From contig NZ_CP121662.1 of the NCBI RefSeq assembly GCF_029714285.1, positions 3,847,317-3,911,316 of the forward strand: a DNA stretch of 64,000 nt, written 5' to 3'. Under the pieces are notes generated by a model. The model saw only the letters and a list, made by a program, of their open reading frames with translations. It searched no databases and was not told the origin of the DNA. The translations under genes and the position numbers were made by a program. Within the stretch, counting starts at the first letter, position 1. Every line of letters begins with the position of its first letter. Origin of the DNA: Rhizobium sp. CB3090 (GTDB lineage: Bacteria; Pseudomonadota; Alphaproteobacteria; Rhizobiales; Rhizobiaceae). Shown here one piece after another: positions 44,928-53,664 of the stretch.

Positions 44928-45743
44928 ATGTGTCGCTGGGCAGCCTATCGTGGAGACCCCCTCTATCTGGAAGAGCTGGTGTCTTCGCCTGCCCACTCCC
45001 TGATCGAGCAATCGCACTGCGCCACGCGCGCCAAGACGGCGACCAACGGCGATGGATTCGGCATTGCCTGGTATGGCGACCGGCCGGAACCGGGCCGCTA
45101 TCGCGATATCTTGCCTGCCTGGTCCGATTGCAATCTCAAGAGCTTGGCACGCCAGATCCGTTCGCCGCTCTTTCTCGCCCATGTCCGCGCGGCGACCGGC
45201 GGCGGCACGCGTCGCGACAATTGCCATCCTTTCGTGCATGAGAACTGGTCCTTCCAGCACAACGGGCAGATTTCCAATTTCGACCGGTTGCGCCGGCCGA
45301 TGGAATCCATGCTCGATGATCAGCTTTTTCACGCCCGCGGCGGCACGACCGATTCCGAGCTTCTGTTCCTGCTGGCCTTGCAATTCGGTCTTGCATCCAA
45401 TCCGTTTGCCGCGATCTCGGAAACCATCGGTTTTGCCGAGGGCCTGTCGGTTCATCTGACCGGTTCCGCGCTTGTGCGCTTCACGGCCGCTTTTTCCGAT
45501 GGCAAGTCGCTGTATGCGGTGCGCTATGCCACCGACCGTAAGGCGCCGACGCTCTATGCCTCGCCTGTCGGCAGCGGCTATTGCCTCGTATCTGAGCCGT
45601 TGAACGACGATATCGATGCCTGGACGGAAGTTCCGGATGGCAGCGCCGTATTGATAGACGATATGGGCGTCCACATCACGCCCTTCCAGCCGGAAAAGCG
45701 CGCATCCGTCGGACCGGAAGCGCCTCTCACGATCCCAGCTTGA
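44928..45743 (+). CDS. Class II glutamine amidotransferase (YafJ-like)
   Basis: The 271-residue protein starts MCRWAAYRGDPLYLEELV, so Cys2 becomes the N-terminal nucleophile after Met removal. Glutaminase-fold residues are in TNGDGFGIAWYG, PLFLAHVRAATGGGTRRDNC and FVHENWSFQHNGQISNF. It matches YafJ/DUG3-type proteins, which hydrolyse gamma-glutamyl compounds, possibly including glutathione breakdown products; no synthetase domain is fused. It is convergent with and overlaps coaBC by 17 bp. Confidence 0.9.
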   Translation: MCRWAAYRGDPLYLEELVSSPAHSLIEQSHCATRAKTATNGDGFGIAWYGDRPEPGRYRDILPAWSDCNLKSLARQIRSPLFLAHVRAATGGGTRRDNCHPFVHENWSFQHNGQISNFDRLRRPMESMLDDQLFHARGGTTDSELLFLLALQFGLASNPFAAISETIGFAEGLSVHLTGSALVRFTAAFSDGKSLYAVRYATDRKAPTLYASPVGSGYCLVSEPLNDDIDAWTEVPDGSAVLIDDMGVHITPFQPEKRASVGPEAPLTIPA

Positions 45744-46941
45744 ACTGTTCGGCAATCAAAGCCGCCAGACGCACCGCCACTTCTTCCTTGTCGAGATCGG
45801 GCCATTGCTCCACGCCGCTATGGCGGACGAGTTTCACGCTGTTCCGCGTGCCGCCCATGATGCCGGTTGACGGCGAGACATCGTTGGCGACGATCATGTC
45901 GGCACCCTTGCGCTCCAGTTTCGCCCTGGCATTCACCTCTACGTCCTGCGTTTCGGCGGCAAAGCCGATGACGACTTTCGGTCGCTGCGTGTGATGGCCG
46001 ACGGTTTTCAGGATGTCGGGATTTTCGGTGAGCGCCAACGTCGGAATGGATTCGCCCGGATGTTTCTTGATCTTCTGATCGGCGGCCGAGGCGACGCGCC
46101 AGTCGGCGACAGCCGCAACCATCACGGCGATGTCGGCCGGAAGTGCCGAAAGCACGGCATCGCGCATCTCTTCCGCCCGCTCGACATGGACGACATGCAT
46201 GCCCATCGGATCGGGGATCGAAACAGGCCCGGAAACGAGCGTGACATCGGCGCCGAGAGCCGCAAGTGCTGCGGCGATGGCATGGCCTTGCCTGCCGGAA
46301 GAGCGGTTGGCGATATAGCGCACCGGGTCGATCGGCTCATGCGTCGGACCCGACGTGACGACGGCCTTCCTGCCGGCGAGTGGTCTTGCCCTGTCATCCA
46401 GCCGCATCTCGGCGGCAGCGACGATCTCCAGCGGCTCGGCCATGCGACCGGTGCCGGCCTCCTTGCTCTCGGCCATTTCGCCGGCCATAGGCCCGACGAA
46501 GCGGATGCCGTCGCCCCTCAATATCTCGATATTGCGCTTCGTTGCCGGATGCGCCCACATCCTCGGATTCATGGCAGGTGCTGCGAGCACGGGCCGGTCG
46601 GTCGCGAGCAGCACGGTCGACGCAAGGTCATCGGCAAGGCCATTGGCCATCTTGGCCAGGAGATCGGCGGTCGCCGGCGCAATCAGCACCAGGTCACAGT
46701 CACGCGCCAGCCTGATATGGCCGACATCCTGCTCGTCTTGTCGGGAAAACAGGTCGGTGAAGACATGATCCGCCGCCAGCGCGCCGACGGCAAGCGGCGT
46801 GATGAATTGCTGTGCCCCCGATGTCATGATCGGGCGGACGGACGCGCCGCGCTCGCGTAGCCGCCGAATGAGGTCGAGGCTCTTATAGGCCGCGATGCCG
46901 CCGGAAATGATGAGAAGGATGCGTTTTCCCGCGAGAACCAT
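45727..46941 (-). CDS. coaBC: Phosphopantothenoylcysteine decarboxylase / phosphopantothenate-cysteine ligase
   Basis: CoaBC performs two steps of coenzyme A synthesis. The 404 residues form an N-terminal FMN decarboxylase domain (ISGGIAAYKSLDLIRRLRER, PATADLLAKMANGLADDLAS, LAAPAMNPRMWAHPATKRN) and a C-terminal ligase domain with VTSGPTHEPIDPVRYIANRS and the Rossmann-like region after it. Length and order are typical of the bifunctional enzyme. In other rhizobia coaBC is near dut and ubiB; here it is separated. Confidence 0.96.
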   Translation of the reverse strand: MVLAGKRILLIISGGIAAYKSLDLIRRLRERGASVRPIMTSGAQQFITPLAVGALAADHVFTDLFSRQDEQDVGHIRLARDCDLVLIAPATADLLAKMANGLADDLASTVLLATDRPVLAAPAMNPRMWAHPATKRNIEILRGDGIRFVGPMAGEMAESKEAGTGRMAEPLEIVAAAEMRLDDRARPLAGRKAVVTSGPTHEPIDPVRYIANRSSGRQGHAIAAALAALGADVTLVSGPVSIPDPMGMHVVHVERAEEMRDAVLSALPADIAVMVAAVADWRVASAADQKIKKHPGESIPTLALTENPDILKTVGHHTQRPKVVIGFAAETQDVEVNARAKLERKGADMIVANDVSPSTGIMGGTRNSVKLVRHSGVEQWPDLDKEEVAVRLAALIAEQFKLGS

Positions 46942-47158
46942 GGCCCGAACCCGTCGCCTGTTTTTATGCTCATGAACCTAAGCCTTTGGCACACAATAGG
47001 CAATCGGCAGCCGTATCAGGCGAAGATATCGACGAGAAGTCGATGAAGATGCCCACCTTTGTCGGCGCGTGATCGAGGCGCTGCCATCGACCAGCTATGT
47101 GTGAGAACGTGTCTGTTTTTCTGTCCGATGCACAGAGAATTGGGAGCAGAGCGCCTGA

Positions 47159-48034
47159 CTATGCTATCAGGCTCATGAGATTGGCAACAACGGGCGATCG
47201 CTGCGCTTTGAGGCTCGCAAGGCCAAGCCGCGCCACGACCGGCGGCCCATCGATCGGTCGATAGGCCACGCCGTCGAGCTTGATCTGTGCGATGGAAGCC
47301 GGAACGATGGAAACGCCCAGATTGGCGGCGACGAGATTGACGACGGAGGGGATTTGCGGCGCCTCCTGCATCACCACGAGCTCGAAGCCCGCTTCGCGGC
47401 AGGCCGCGACGATATCGTCATAGAGGCTGAGCCCCACCATGCGCGGGAAGAGGATGAAGGGCTCGCCGGCCAACGCTGCAACCGGCACGCGCTCTTTCTT
47501 CGCCAACGGATGATGCGCCGGCAGCGCGATCAGCATCGGCTCGTCGGCAAAGCGCTTCAGGCGCACATCCCGCGGGTCTTCCAGGCCTGGGCGGATAAAG
47601 GCAGCATCGATCTCGCCGCGCATTAGCCGTTCCATCAGCCCTTGGGTGTTCATCTCGGTCAATGAAAGCCGCACTTCCGGCCAATGACCTCGAAATTCGC
47701 GGATGGTCGCCGTGACGATGGTGTTGAAGGCCGAGGATGCGGTGAAGCCGAGTGCCAGCCGCCCGATTTCGCCGCGATTGGCACGCTGGGCGGCGAGCTT
47801 TGCCTTTTCCGCCGCTTCGACCGCCGCTCTCGCTTCTGTGAGAAAGGCCTCGCCGGCTGCCGTCAACTCCGCGCCATGCGGTACTCGGTGGAACAGTTGT
47901 GCTCCCACCTCGTTTTCCAGGTCCCGGATCTGTTGGCTGAGCGGCGGCTGGCCGATGCCGAGATTGGCGGCGGCGCGGGTGAAATTTCCCGCTTCCGCGA
48001 GTGCCAGAAAATAGCGGATATGACGTAGCTCCAT
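47159..48034 (-). CDS. LysR-family transcriptional regulator
   Basis: The start at 48034 (MELRHIRYFLALAEAGNFTR) gives 291 residues. The helix-turn-helix is FTRAAANLGIGQPPLSQQIR, followed by the periplasmic-binding-like effector domain. It is divergent from the MFS transporter gene at 48131, with about 100 bp between, so it probably regulates that gene. LysR regulators of this BenM/CatM-like type often respond to aromatic acids, but no ligand can be assigned. Confidence 0.9.
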   Translation of the reverse strand: MELRHIRYFLALAEAGNFTRAAANLGIGQPPLSQQIRDLENEVGAQLFHRVPHGAELTAAGEAFLTEARAAVEAAEKAKLAAQRANRGEIGRLALGFTASSAFNTIVTATIREFRGHWPEVRLSLTEMNTQGLMERLMRGEIDAAFIRPGLEDPRDVRLKRFADEPMLIALPAHHPLAKKERVPVAALAGEPFILFPRMVGLSLYDDIVAACREAGFELVVMQEAPQIPSVVNLVAANLGVSIVPASIAQIKLDGVAYRPIDGPPVVARLGLASLKAQRSPVVANLMSLIA

Positions 48035-48130
48035 CGCTATCTCCAAAAGCTATTGAGATCGCCTGTTCCATATATTGGACTAATGAAGCGGGCCTGACTA
48101 GATTTGAGGGCAAGAAAGGTTGTGTGCCCC

Positions 48131-49411
48131 ATGTTCCGCGCCGCCAGCAAGCAAACCGTTGCTTCCGAAGTCCCGTCCCGTCCCGAACTGACGCTCGTCA
48201 GGAATGAGCCGCAGATCGAGTCCCGCCAATTCCTGACGCGCGGAACGCCCGCCTTCCGCCGCGCGACCATTGCTCTGTTTCTCTCGGGCTTTGCCACCTT
48301 TTCGCTGCTCTATTGCGTGCAGCCGCTGATGCCGATCTTTTCCGAGGATTTCGGTGTCACGCCCGCTGCAAGTTCGCTGTCACTGTCGCTTTCGACCGGC
48401 TTCCTGGCCTTTGCGATTTTCGGTGCGGCCGCCGTTTCCGAAAGCCTCGGCCGTCGCAGCCTGATGTTCATATCGCTGCTCGGTGCAGCAATTTGTACGC
48501 TCGTCTGCGCGGCGTCGCCGAGCTGGCATATGTTGCTTGTCGTTCGCGCGCTCGAAGGCTTCCTGCTGGGCGGCGTACCGGCTGTCGCCATGACCTATCT
48601 GGCCGAGGAGATCGAACCGCGCGGCCTTGGCGGCGCCATGGGTCTCTATATTGCCGGCAATGCTTTTGGCGGCATGGCCGGCCGCGTGGTGACGGGTACG
48701 ATCGCCGAATTCCTAAGCTGGCGGCCGGCACTGGCCGTTGTCGGCATTCTCGGCCTGAGCGCCGCCCTCGGCTTCCTCTATTTACTGCCACCGTCCCGCA
48801 ATTTTGCCCCGCGAAAAGGCTTCAATGCCACCTTTCACGTGAAGGCCTGGGCCGGTCACTTCCGCAACCCGGCGCTGCCGCTGCTCTTTGCCATCGGTTT
48901 CCTCGCCATGGGTTCCTTCGTCACCGTCTATAATTATGTCGGCTTCCGCCTCGTCGCCGCGCCCTACGATCTCAGCCAGACCGAGCTCGGCCTGATCTTC
49001 ACGGCCTATCTCTTCGGCATCGTCGCCTCGTGGGTTGCGGGTCTCCTCGGCGATCGCATCGGCCATTTCGTCGTGCTGCCGGTGGGCGTGCTGATCGCGG
49101 CACTCGGCGTAGCGGTGACGCTTTCCGGTTCCTTGCCGCTCATCATCCTTGGCATCGTTCTGGTGACGATCGGCTTCTTCATGACCCACTCCGTCGCCAG
49201 CGCGCTTGTTGGGCGGCTTGCCCGCAGCTTCAAGGGGCATGCCTCCTCGCTCTACCTGCTGGCCTATTATCTGGGCTCCAGCATTGCTGGTTCGGTCGGC
49301 GGTTATTTCTGGCTTGCCGACGGCTGGAATGCCGTGGTTGCCTTTATCCTCGTCATGCTGGCAATGTGTCTCGTCAGCGCCCTTGCCGTTGCAAAGGTAG
49401 CGCGTCGTTGA
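48131..49411 (+). CDS. MFS transporter, YnfM-like
   Basis: The preferred ATG at 48131 gives 426 residues; a TTG at 48104 is also open. A polar N-terminus of about 50 residues precedes twelve helices; the first helix is FLSGFATFSLLYCVQPLMPI, and the loop 2-3 signature appears as AAAVSESLGRRSLMFISLLG. This resembles YnfM-type exporters. A LysR gene is divergent. The substrate is unknown. Confidence 0.88.
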   Translation: MFRAASKQTVASEVPSRPELTLVRNEPQIESRQFLTRGTPAFRRATIALFLSGFATFSLLYCVQPLMPIFSEDFGVTPAASSLSLSLSTGFLAFAIFGAAAVSESLGRRSLMFISLLGAAICTLVCAASPSWHMLLVVRALEGFLLGGVPAVAMTYLAEEIEPRGLGGAMGLYIAGNAFGGMAGRVVTGTIAEFLSWRPALAVVGILGLSAALGFLYLLPPSRNFAPRKGFNATFHVKAWAGHFRNPALPLLFAIGFLAMGSFVTVYNYVGFRLVAAPYDLSQTELGLIFTAYLFGIVASWVAGLLGDRIGHFVVLPVGVLIAALGVAVTLSGSLPLIILGIVLVTIGFFMTHSVASALVGRLARSFKGHASSLYLLAYYLGSSIAGSVGGYFWLADGWNAVVAFILVMLAMCLVSALAVAKVARR

Positions 49412-49425
49412 GGCGGGAGGCTGCC

Positions 49426-49503
49426 ATGATCCGTGTCGACCATTTTGATCATCCGATACATGGGTTTGGTGAGAAGACGCGTCTCGTCTTCCGCAAGGCT
49501 TAG
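49426..49503 (+). CDS. Possible 25-aa ORF after MFS gene
   Basis: The ORF begins MIRVDHFDHPIHGFGEKTRL and has 25 residues. A GGGAGG sequence precedes it with good spacing and it follows the MFS stop by 14 bp. Nothing else supports it, and it may be a chance frame or the remnant of a longer gene. Confidence 0.25.
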   Translation: MIRVDHFDHPIHGFGEKTRLVFRKA

Positions 49504-49514
49504 CCGCTCGGACA

Positions 49515-50189
49515 TCACGATGCTGTCTTCGTTGCCAGCCAGATGACATGACGCGCGCCGCTCTTGCCATTGGCGCGCGTATTGACCACCTCGGCGGCAA
49601 AACCGCTGTCGCGCAGCCGCCGCGTGAAACGCTCGTCAGGTCCCGAAGACCAGACTGCCAGCACGCCGCCGGGACGCAACGCGTCGCGCGACGCCTTGAT
49701 ACCCTGATAGTCATAGAGGCCGTCATTGGCCTCGGATGTAATGCCGTCCGGACCATTGTCGACATCGAGGAGGATGGCGTCGTAAGTCGCCTTGCGGGCA
49801 CGGATGAGCGGACGCACATCGCCTTCATGAATGGCGACGCGCGGGTCGTCGAGGCAGCCGTCGAAGACCGTTGCCATCGGGCCGCGTGCCCATGAAACGA
49901 CTGCCGGAACCAGCTCCGCAACCGTGACCTTGGCGTCCGCACCGAGTTCGCCGAGGGCCGCGCGCAAGGTAAATCCCATGCCGAGGCCGCCGATCAGTAT
50001 ATGCGGCGCCTTCCGGCCCTTGATCTTCTCGCAGGAAAGCGTGGCGAGCGCCCGTTCAGAGCCGCTCAAGCGGCTGTTCATCAGCTCGTTAGTGCCGAGC
50101 ATGATGGAAAATTCCTGGCCGCGCTGCTTCAGCCGTAGCTCGCCGCCACCGGGGATTTTCGCTGTATCGAGCAAGGTCCAGGGGATCAC
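49515..50189 (-). CDS. Spermidine-synthase-like methyltransferase
   Basis: I prefer the GTG start at 50189 (VIPWTLLDTAKIPGGGELRL), which has GGAGAG seven bases before it. The open frame extends to 50285 but crosses a RIME-like repeat. That gives 224 residues. The protein has ILIGGLGMGFTLRAALGELG (motif I), VTVAELVPAVVSWARG and YDAILLDVDNGPDG, the pattern of the spermidine synthase-type Rossmann proteins. Substrate unknown. It follows the urocanase-like gene by 111 bp, with the repeat between, so it may be outside that operon. Confidence 0.8.
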   Translation of the reverse strand: MIPWTLLDTAKIPGGGELRLKQRGQEFSIMLGTNELMNSRLSGSERALATLSCEKIKGRKAPHILIGGLGMGFTLRAALGELGADAKVTVAELVPAVVSWARGPMATVFDGCLDDPRVAIHEGDVRPLIRARKATYDAILLDVDNGPDGITSEANDGLYDYQGIKASRDALRPGGVLAVWSSGPDERFTRRLRDSGFAAEVVNTRANGKSGARHVIWLATKTAS

Positions 50190-50201
50190 GGGCAACTCTC
50201 C

Positions 50202-50256
50202 AAAGCAATTCCAGGAAAAGTGTGTAGCGGTTTTCCGCCCGGAATTGCGTGTAAAA
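50202..50256 (+). repeat. RIME-like repeat, copy B (partial)
   Basis: AGCAATTCCAGGAAAAGTGT and GCGGTTTTCCGCCCGGAATTG match the first half of copies A and C; the second half is diverged or lost. It sits between the urocanase-like gene and the methyltransferase gene. Confidence 0.65.
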
Positions 50257-50300
50257 CATATCGTTTTCGAAACGCCCGGGACCATAGTCTCTCGAAGTCG

Positions 50301-51977
50301 CTAAGAACAGATGCCCTCTCCGAGACGGATATAGGGCACATCCTTTTTCGCAACTTCGTCCAGCGCTTCCTCGTAGCCCGCATCGGCATAGCGCATGACG
50401 CCAAGCGCGGTGTCGTTGGTCAGCGCATGATCGAGCCGTTCGTCGGCGGCCGGCGTCCCATCGGCGACCACGGTGACGCCGCAGCTCGTCATATAGCCGG
50501 CATAGCCGCCGCCGCCGGAGTGGACGACGACGAGATCGGCCATGGACGAGCAGAGCATCATGGCATCGATCAGCGGCCAGTCGGCGACAGCGTCGGAGCC
50601 ATCCTTCATGCGCTCGGTCATGATATTCGGATGCGCCATGGCGCCGGCATCGAGGTGATCGCGCGAAAAGGCAATCGGACCTTTGAGTTCGCCGCTTGCC
50701 ACAAGCTCGTTGACGCGGCGGGCAAGCGCCGTGCGCTCGCCATGGCCAAGCCAAGCAATACGCGCCGGCAGCCCTTCGAAGGGCACGTGCTGGCGGGCGA
50801 GGCGGATCCAGTTGGTGATGATCTTGTTGTCGGGGAACATTTCCAGCAGCAGATCGTCGATGCGGGCGATGTCGCTTTCCTCGCCGGAAAGTGCCATCCA
50901 GCGGAACGGGCCTATGGCGCGGCAGAAGAGCGGCCGCAGATAGGCTTCGGTGAAGATCGGGATGTCGAAGGCGTTGGCAACGCCGCCTTCCTTCGCCTGG
51001 GTGCGGATCAGGTTGCCATTGTCGAAGACTTCAGAGCCTTGTCTCTGGAAGTCCAGCATGGCCTTCACATGCTCGACGATCGAGGCGCGGCTTGCCGCCA
51101 TCAACTGTCCCTGGCCGTCGTCTCGCAGGTCTTTGACTTGGCTCAGGCTCATGCCCTTTGGCACATAGCCATAGACGAGATCGTGGGCCGAAGTCTGGTC
51201 CGTGACGATATCGGGCACGATGCCGCGCCTCGCGATCTCGGGATAGATTTCTGCCGCATTGCCGACGAGGCCGACGGAAAGCGCTCGCTTCTCCTTGATC
51301 GCCGCGTCAATCATCGCCAGCGCGGAATCGAGATCGGGCGCGATTTCCTGCAGATAGCCGATGTCCTGCCGCTTCCTGGCGCGCTCCGCATCGATGTCGA
51401 CGCAGAGGATCGCGGCCCCCGCCATGCGTCCGGCGAGCGGCTGCGCGCCGCCCATGCCGCCGAGACCGGCGGTGAGTACGAAACGCCCGTAGAGATCGCC
51501 CCCGAAACGGCGCTCGGCGATACGCATGAAGATTTCGTAGGTGCCCTGGATCACGCCCTGGCTGCCGATATACTGCCAAGCGCCGGCGGTGAGTCCACCC
51601 CAGCAGATCAGGCCCTTGCGCTGCAGCTCATAGAAGACCTCGGCCTTCGCCCATTGCCCGACGATATTGCAGTTCGCCATGATGACCAGCGGCGCCTTGT
51701 CATGCGTGCGAATGAGGCCTATCGGTTTGCCGGATTGAATGAGCAGGGTCTGGTTCTCATCCATTTCGGTGAGCGCCTTCACGATGCCCTTATGTGCGGC
51801 CCAGTTGCGGGCCGCCTTGCCGAGGGCTGCGTAGACGACGAGATTGTCCGGATCTTCGCCGACCGAGAGCACGTTTTCGAGCAGGCGCAGCAGCGCCTCC
51901 TGCCGCCAGCCCTTGGCACGCAGCTCCGGGCCGCCCGGAATGGGGAATTTCGGATGACGTGGATTGGCTTTCGGCAT
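50301..51977 (-). CDS. Urocanase-family protein, probable thiourocanate hydratase
   Basis: The 558-residue protein is a full-length HutU homologue with intact NAD-binding LTAGLGGMGGAQPLAG (169-184). Several canonical active-site parts have changed. The usual ARICW is ARIAW, so the catalytic Cys is Ala408. The usual YGQMTAGSWIYIG is WGGLTAGAWQYIG near 126-138. The usual HHGGGVGMGFSQHAG is VHSGGGGYAGYMTSCG. A normal urocanase is unlikely. The neighbours are a MIO-less lyase, a hydantoinase, a carbamoylase and DUF917, so the likely reaction is hydration of thiourocanate from ergothioneine. An automatic annotation would call it HutU. Assignment is by homology and context, not experiment. Confidence 0.65.
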   Translation of the reverse strand: MPKANPRHPKFPIPGGPELRAKGWRQEALLRLLENVLSVGEDPDNLVVYAALGKAARNWAAHKGIVKALTEMDENQTLLIQSGKPIGLIRTHDKAPLVIMANCNIVGQWAKAEVFYELQRKGLICWGGLTAGAWQYIGSQGVIQGTYEIFMRIAERRFGGDLYGRFVLTAGLGGMGGAQPLAGRMAGAAILCVDIDAERARKRQDIGYLQEIAPDLDSALAMIDAAIKEKRALSVGLVGNAAEIYPEIARRGIVPDIVTDQTSAHDLVYGYVPKGMSLSQVKDLRDDGQGQLMAASRASIVEHVKAMLDFQRQGSEVFDNGNLIRTQAKEGGVANAFDIPIFTEAYLRPLFCRAIGPFRWMALSGEESDIARIDDLLLEMFPDNKIITNWIRLARQHVPFEGLPARIAWLGHGERTALARRVNELVASGELKGPIAFSRDHLDAGAMAHPNIMTERMKDGSDAVADWPLIDAMMLCSSMADLVVVHSGGGGYAGYMTSCGVTVVADGTPAADERLDHALTNDTALGVMRYADAGYEEALDEVAKKDVPYIRLGEGICS

Positions 51978-52001
51978 GGTCTGGTCCTCGTGTCTAAGTG
52001 T

Positions 52002-52202
52002 TCCACCTTCTCCCCGGCGGGGAGAAGAGGGTGGCCGTTTGGCATTCTCCCTTCTCCCCTCGGGGAGAAGGTGGCCCGAAGGGTCGGATGAGGGGGCGGG
52101 CCCGGCATATGCCGTCTTCGCTTGCCGCTCAGACGCTCGCTCCTTTGTCGCTCACCCCCCTCATCTGTCCTGACGGACATCTTCTCCCCGAGGGGAGAAG
52201 AG
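52002..52202. repeat. Palindromic dispersed repeat between urocanase-like and TfoX genes
   Basis: The block contains CTTCTCCCCGGCGGGGAGAAG, then CTTCTCCCCTCGGGGAGAAGG with GGCCCGAAGGGTCGGATGAG. A third TTCTCCCCGAGGGGAGAAG stands in inverted order at the right end. These are GC-rich hairpins known as dispersed repeats in rhizobia. They separate the last two genes of the cluster and could weaken or stabilise the downstream mRNA. Confidence 0.7.
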
Positions 52203-52212
52203 GAAAACTCGT

Positions 52213-52542
52213 TCACTTCGGCGGCAGGCCCTGGACGAAATTCAGCGCTGCGATCAGCAGTCGCTTGCGCAACATGTCGTTGCCATAGGCCCCAGGCCCG
52301 GCGCGCACCCATCCCTGCATTTCACGGCTGCCCGACAGCATGGGTTTGACATCAGGCTGTTGCAGCGCCCAGGTATCGTTGCCCTTGCCGAGGCGGATCA
52401 GCATGCCGTCTTCGCGGGCGCCGCAAAGCAGATGGCCGTTGAGAAGAAGGGCCCAGCCGCCGAACATCGCCTTTTCGCTGAGCCCCGGCCTTTGCCCTAT
52501 CTCCTCTCTTAGCAACTCTTCAAGACCTGCGTCACGGGCCAT
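52213..52542 (-). CDS. TfoX/Sxy N-terminal domain protein
   Basis: The 109-residue protein has the TfoX N-domain pattern SEKAMFGGWALLLNGHLLCG, then MLIRLGKGNDTWALQQPDVK and GWVRAGPGAYGNDML. The domain is known from a competence regulator, but single-domain versions are widespread and of unknown role. It follows DUF917 by 18 bp, so it is part of the cluster; its function there is unknown. Confidence 0.85.
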   Translation of the reverse strand: MARDAGLEELLREEIGQRPGLSEKAMFGGWALLLNGHLLCGAREDGMLIRLGKGNDTWALQQPDVKPMLSGSREMQGWVRAGPGAYGNDMLRKRLLIAALNFVQGLPPK

Positions 52543-52560
52543 TCGATCCTCCTGCGCTCT

Positions 52561-53661
52561 TCAGCCTTTCTTGCCGGCCAGAGCGTATTTCGCGATCTCG
52601 ATCCCCATGGCCTTTTCGACGGAAGGATAGACAGTCGGGTCGAGCACGCTGGCTGAAAGCGGAATAATATCCATCGGCACATGCAGGATGAAGACCTTCA
52701 TGCCCTCATGCAACTGGCCGACGCTCAAGGGTTCGCCTTCCGGCGACAGCGTCGTGATGACGGAGGGGAAGGTCGCCAGGCGCTTGCCACCGGCATCTTC
52801 GACAGCCATGTATTCGTTCATCACATGCATGATGGCGGCCTTCTCGCCGCTACCGACCCTGATGGTGCCGATGTCGAAGGCTTCTTTTGTGTAGACGACA
52901 TCCTTCTTGGTGATCGTTCCTTCGGCCAGAATGTGGCCGCCGGTCGTCTTGCAGATGGCGTCGATGACGGCGCTGCCGCTCTTCTTCTCCGCCTCGATGA
53001 TCGCTTCGCCGAGCGAAAGCGCCATGGAGATGCCGCCGAGCGCTGCGTGAGTGCGGATATAGGAGGCCCGTAGCGGGTTGCGGCACGAGGCAATGAAGCC
53101 GCCGGACTGGTCGGACGCCGCGCGTAGGATCGGCGAAATCTTCGCCGTTGCGCCCTTCACGACCAGCTCGATATAGCGGTTCTCGGCGCGGTTACCGCCG
53201 ACGGCGGTCTGGATCATCTGCTCGGGCGACCCCGCCATGCCGATCGAGCCCATGTCGCCGGTCGGATGGGCGCGGATGTCGCCGACCGCGTCCACGACCT
53301 TCGTTCCGAGAATGGCCGACGGCAGCCAGCCGTTCAGCGTCGAGGACTTGCCGTTCTGGCCGATGATCAGGCCGGAAAGCTTCTCGCCGAGCTCGTCCTG
53401 CAGCAGTTGCACGGCTTTGACGTAATCGATGCCCTGCATTTCCCAGGCGGTCGTGGAGGCCGGCGCGCCGATCGCGGCGGCCGTTGCGATCCAGTCGTTG
53501 TCGTCGAGTTCATCGATCGATATCAGCTCCGGCTTGCCGACATTGACGGCCGCATAGCCGAGCATGCGGCCGTGATCGGCCCAGCCGCCACCGCCTGCTG
53601 CATAGACGGAGCCGCCTTTAACGGCCGCTTCCACATCCCTGGCAACGAGTATGCGTCCCAT
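52561..53661 (-). CDS. DUF917 family protein, possible thioxo-imidazolidine desulfhydrase
   Basis: The 366-residue protein fits DUF917, starting RILVARDVEAAVKGGSVYAA and containing GGGGWADHGRMLGYAAVNVG and HPTGDMGSIGMAGSPEQM. DUF917 members often occur in hydantoin and related operons. In the proposed ergothioneine pathway the remaining unassigned step is removal of sulfur from 3-(5-oxo-2-thioxoimidazolidin-4-yl)propionate, and DUF917 is the only cluster protein left for it. That is elimination, not direct evidence. The next gene upstream ends three bases before its start. Confidence 0.7.
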   Translation of the reverse strand: MGRILVARDVEAAVKGGSVYAAGGGGWADHGRMLGYAAVNVGKPELISIDELDDNDWIATAAAIGAPASTTAWEMQGIDYVKAVQLLQDELGEKLSGLIIGQNGKSSTLNGWLPSAILGTKVVDAVGDIRAHPTGDMGSIGMAGSPEQMIQTAVGGNRAENRYIELVVKGATAKISPILRAASDQSGGFIASCRNPLRASYIRTHAALGGISMALSLGEAIIEAEKKSGSAVIDAICKTTGGHILAEGTITKKDVVYTKEAFDIGTIRVGSGEKAAIMHVMNEYMAVEDAGGKRLATFPSVITTLSPEGEPLSVGQLHEGMKVFILHVPMDIIPLSASVLDPTVYPSVEKAMGIEIAKYALAGKKG

Positions 53662-53664
53662 CGG

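Noticed and set aside
50190..50285. N-terminal extension of the spermidine-synthase-like protein
   Set aside because: It reads through a RIME-like repeat; the GTG at 50189 with GGAGAG is a better start.
50220..52091. 623-residue plus-strand frame over the urocanase-like gene
   Set aside because: Antisense shadow crossing a repeat element; composition typical of reverse high-GC frames.
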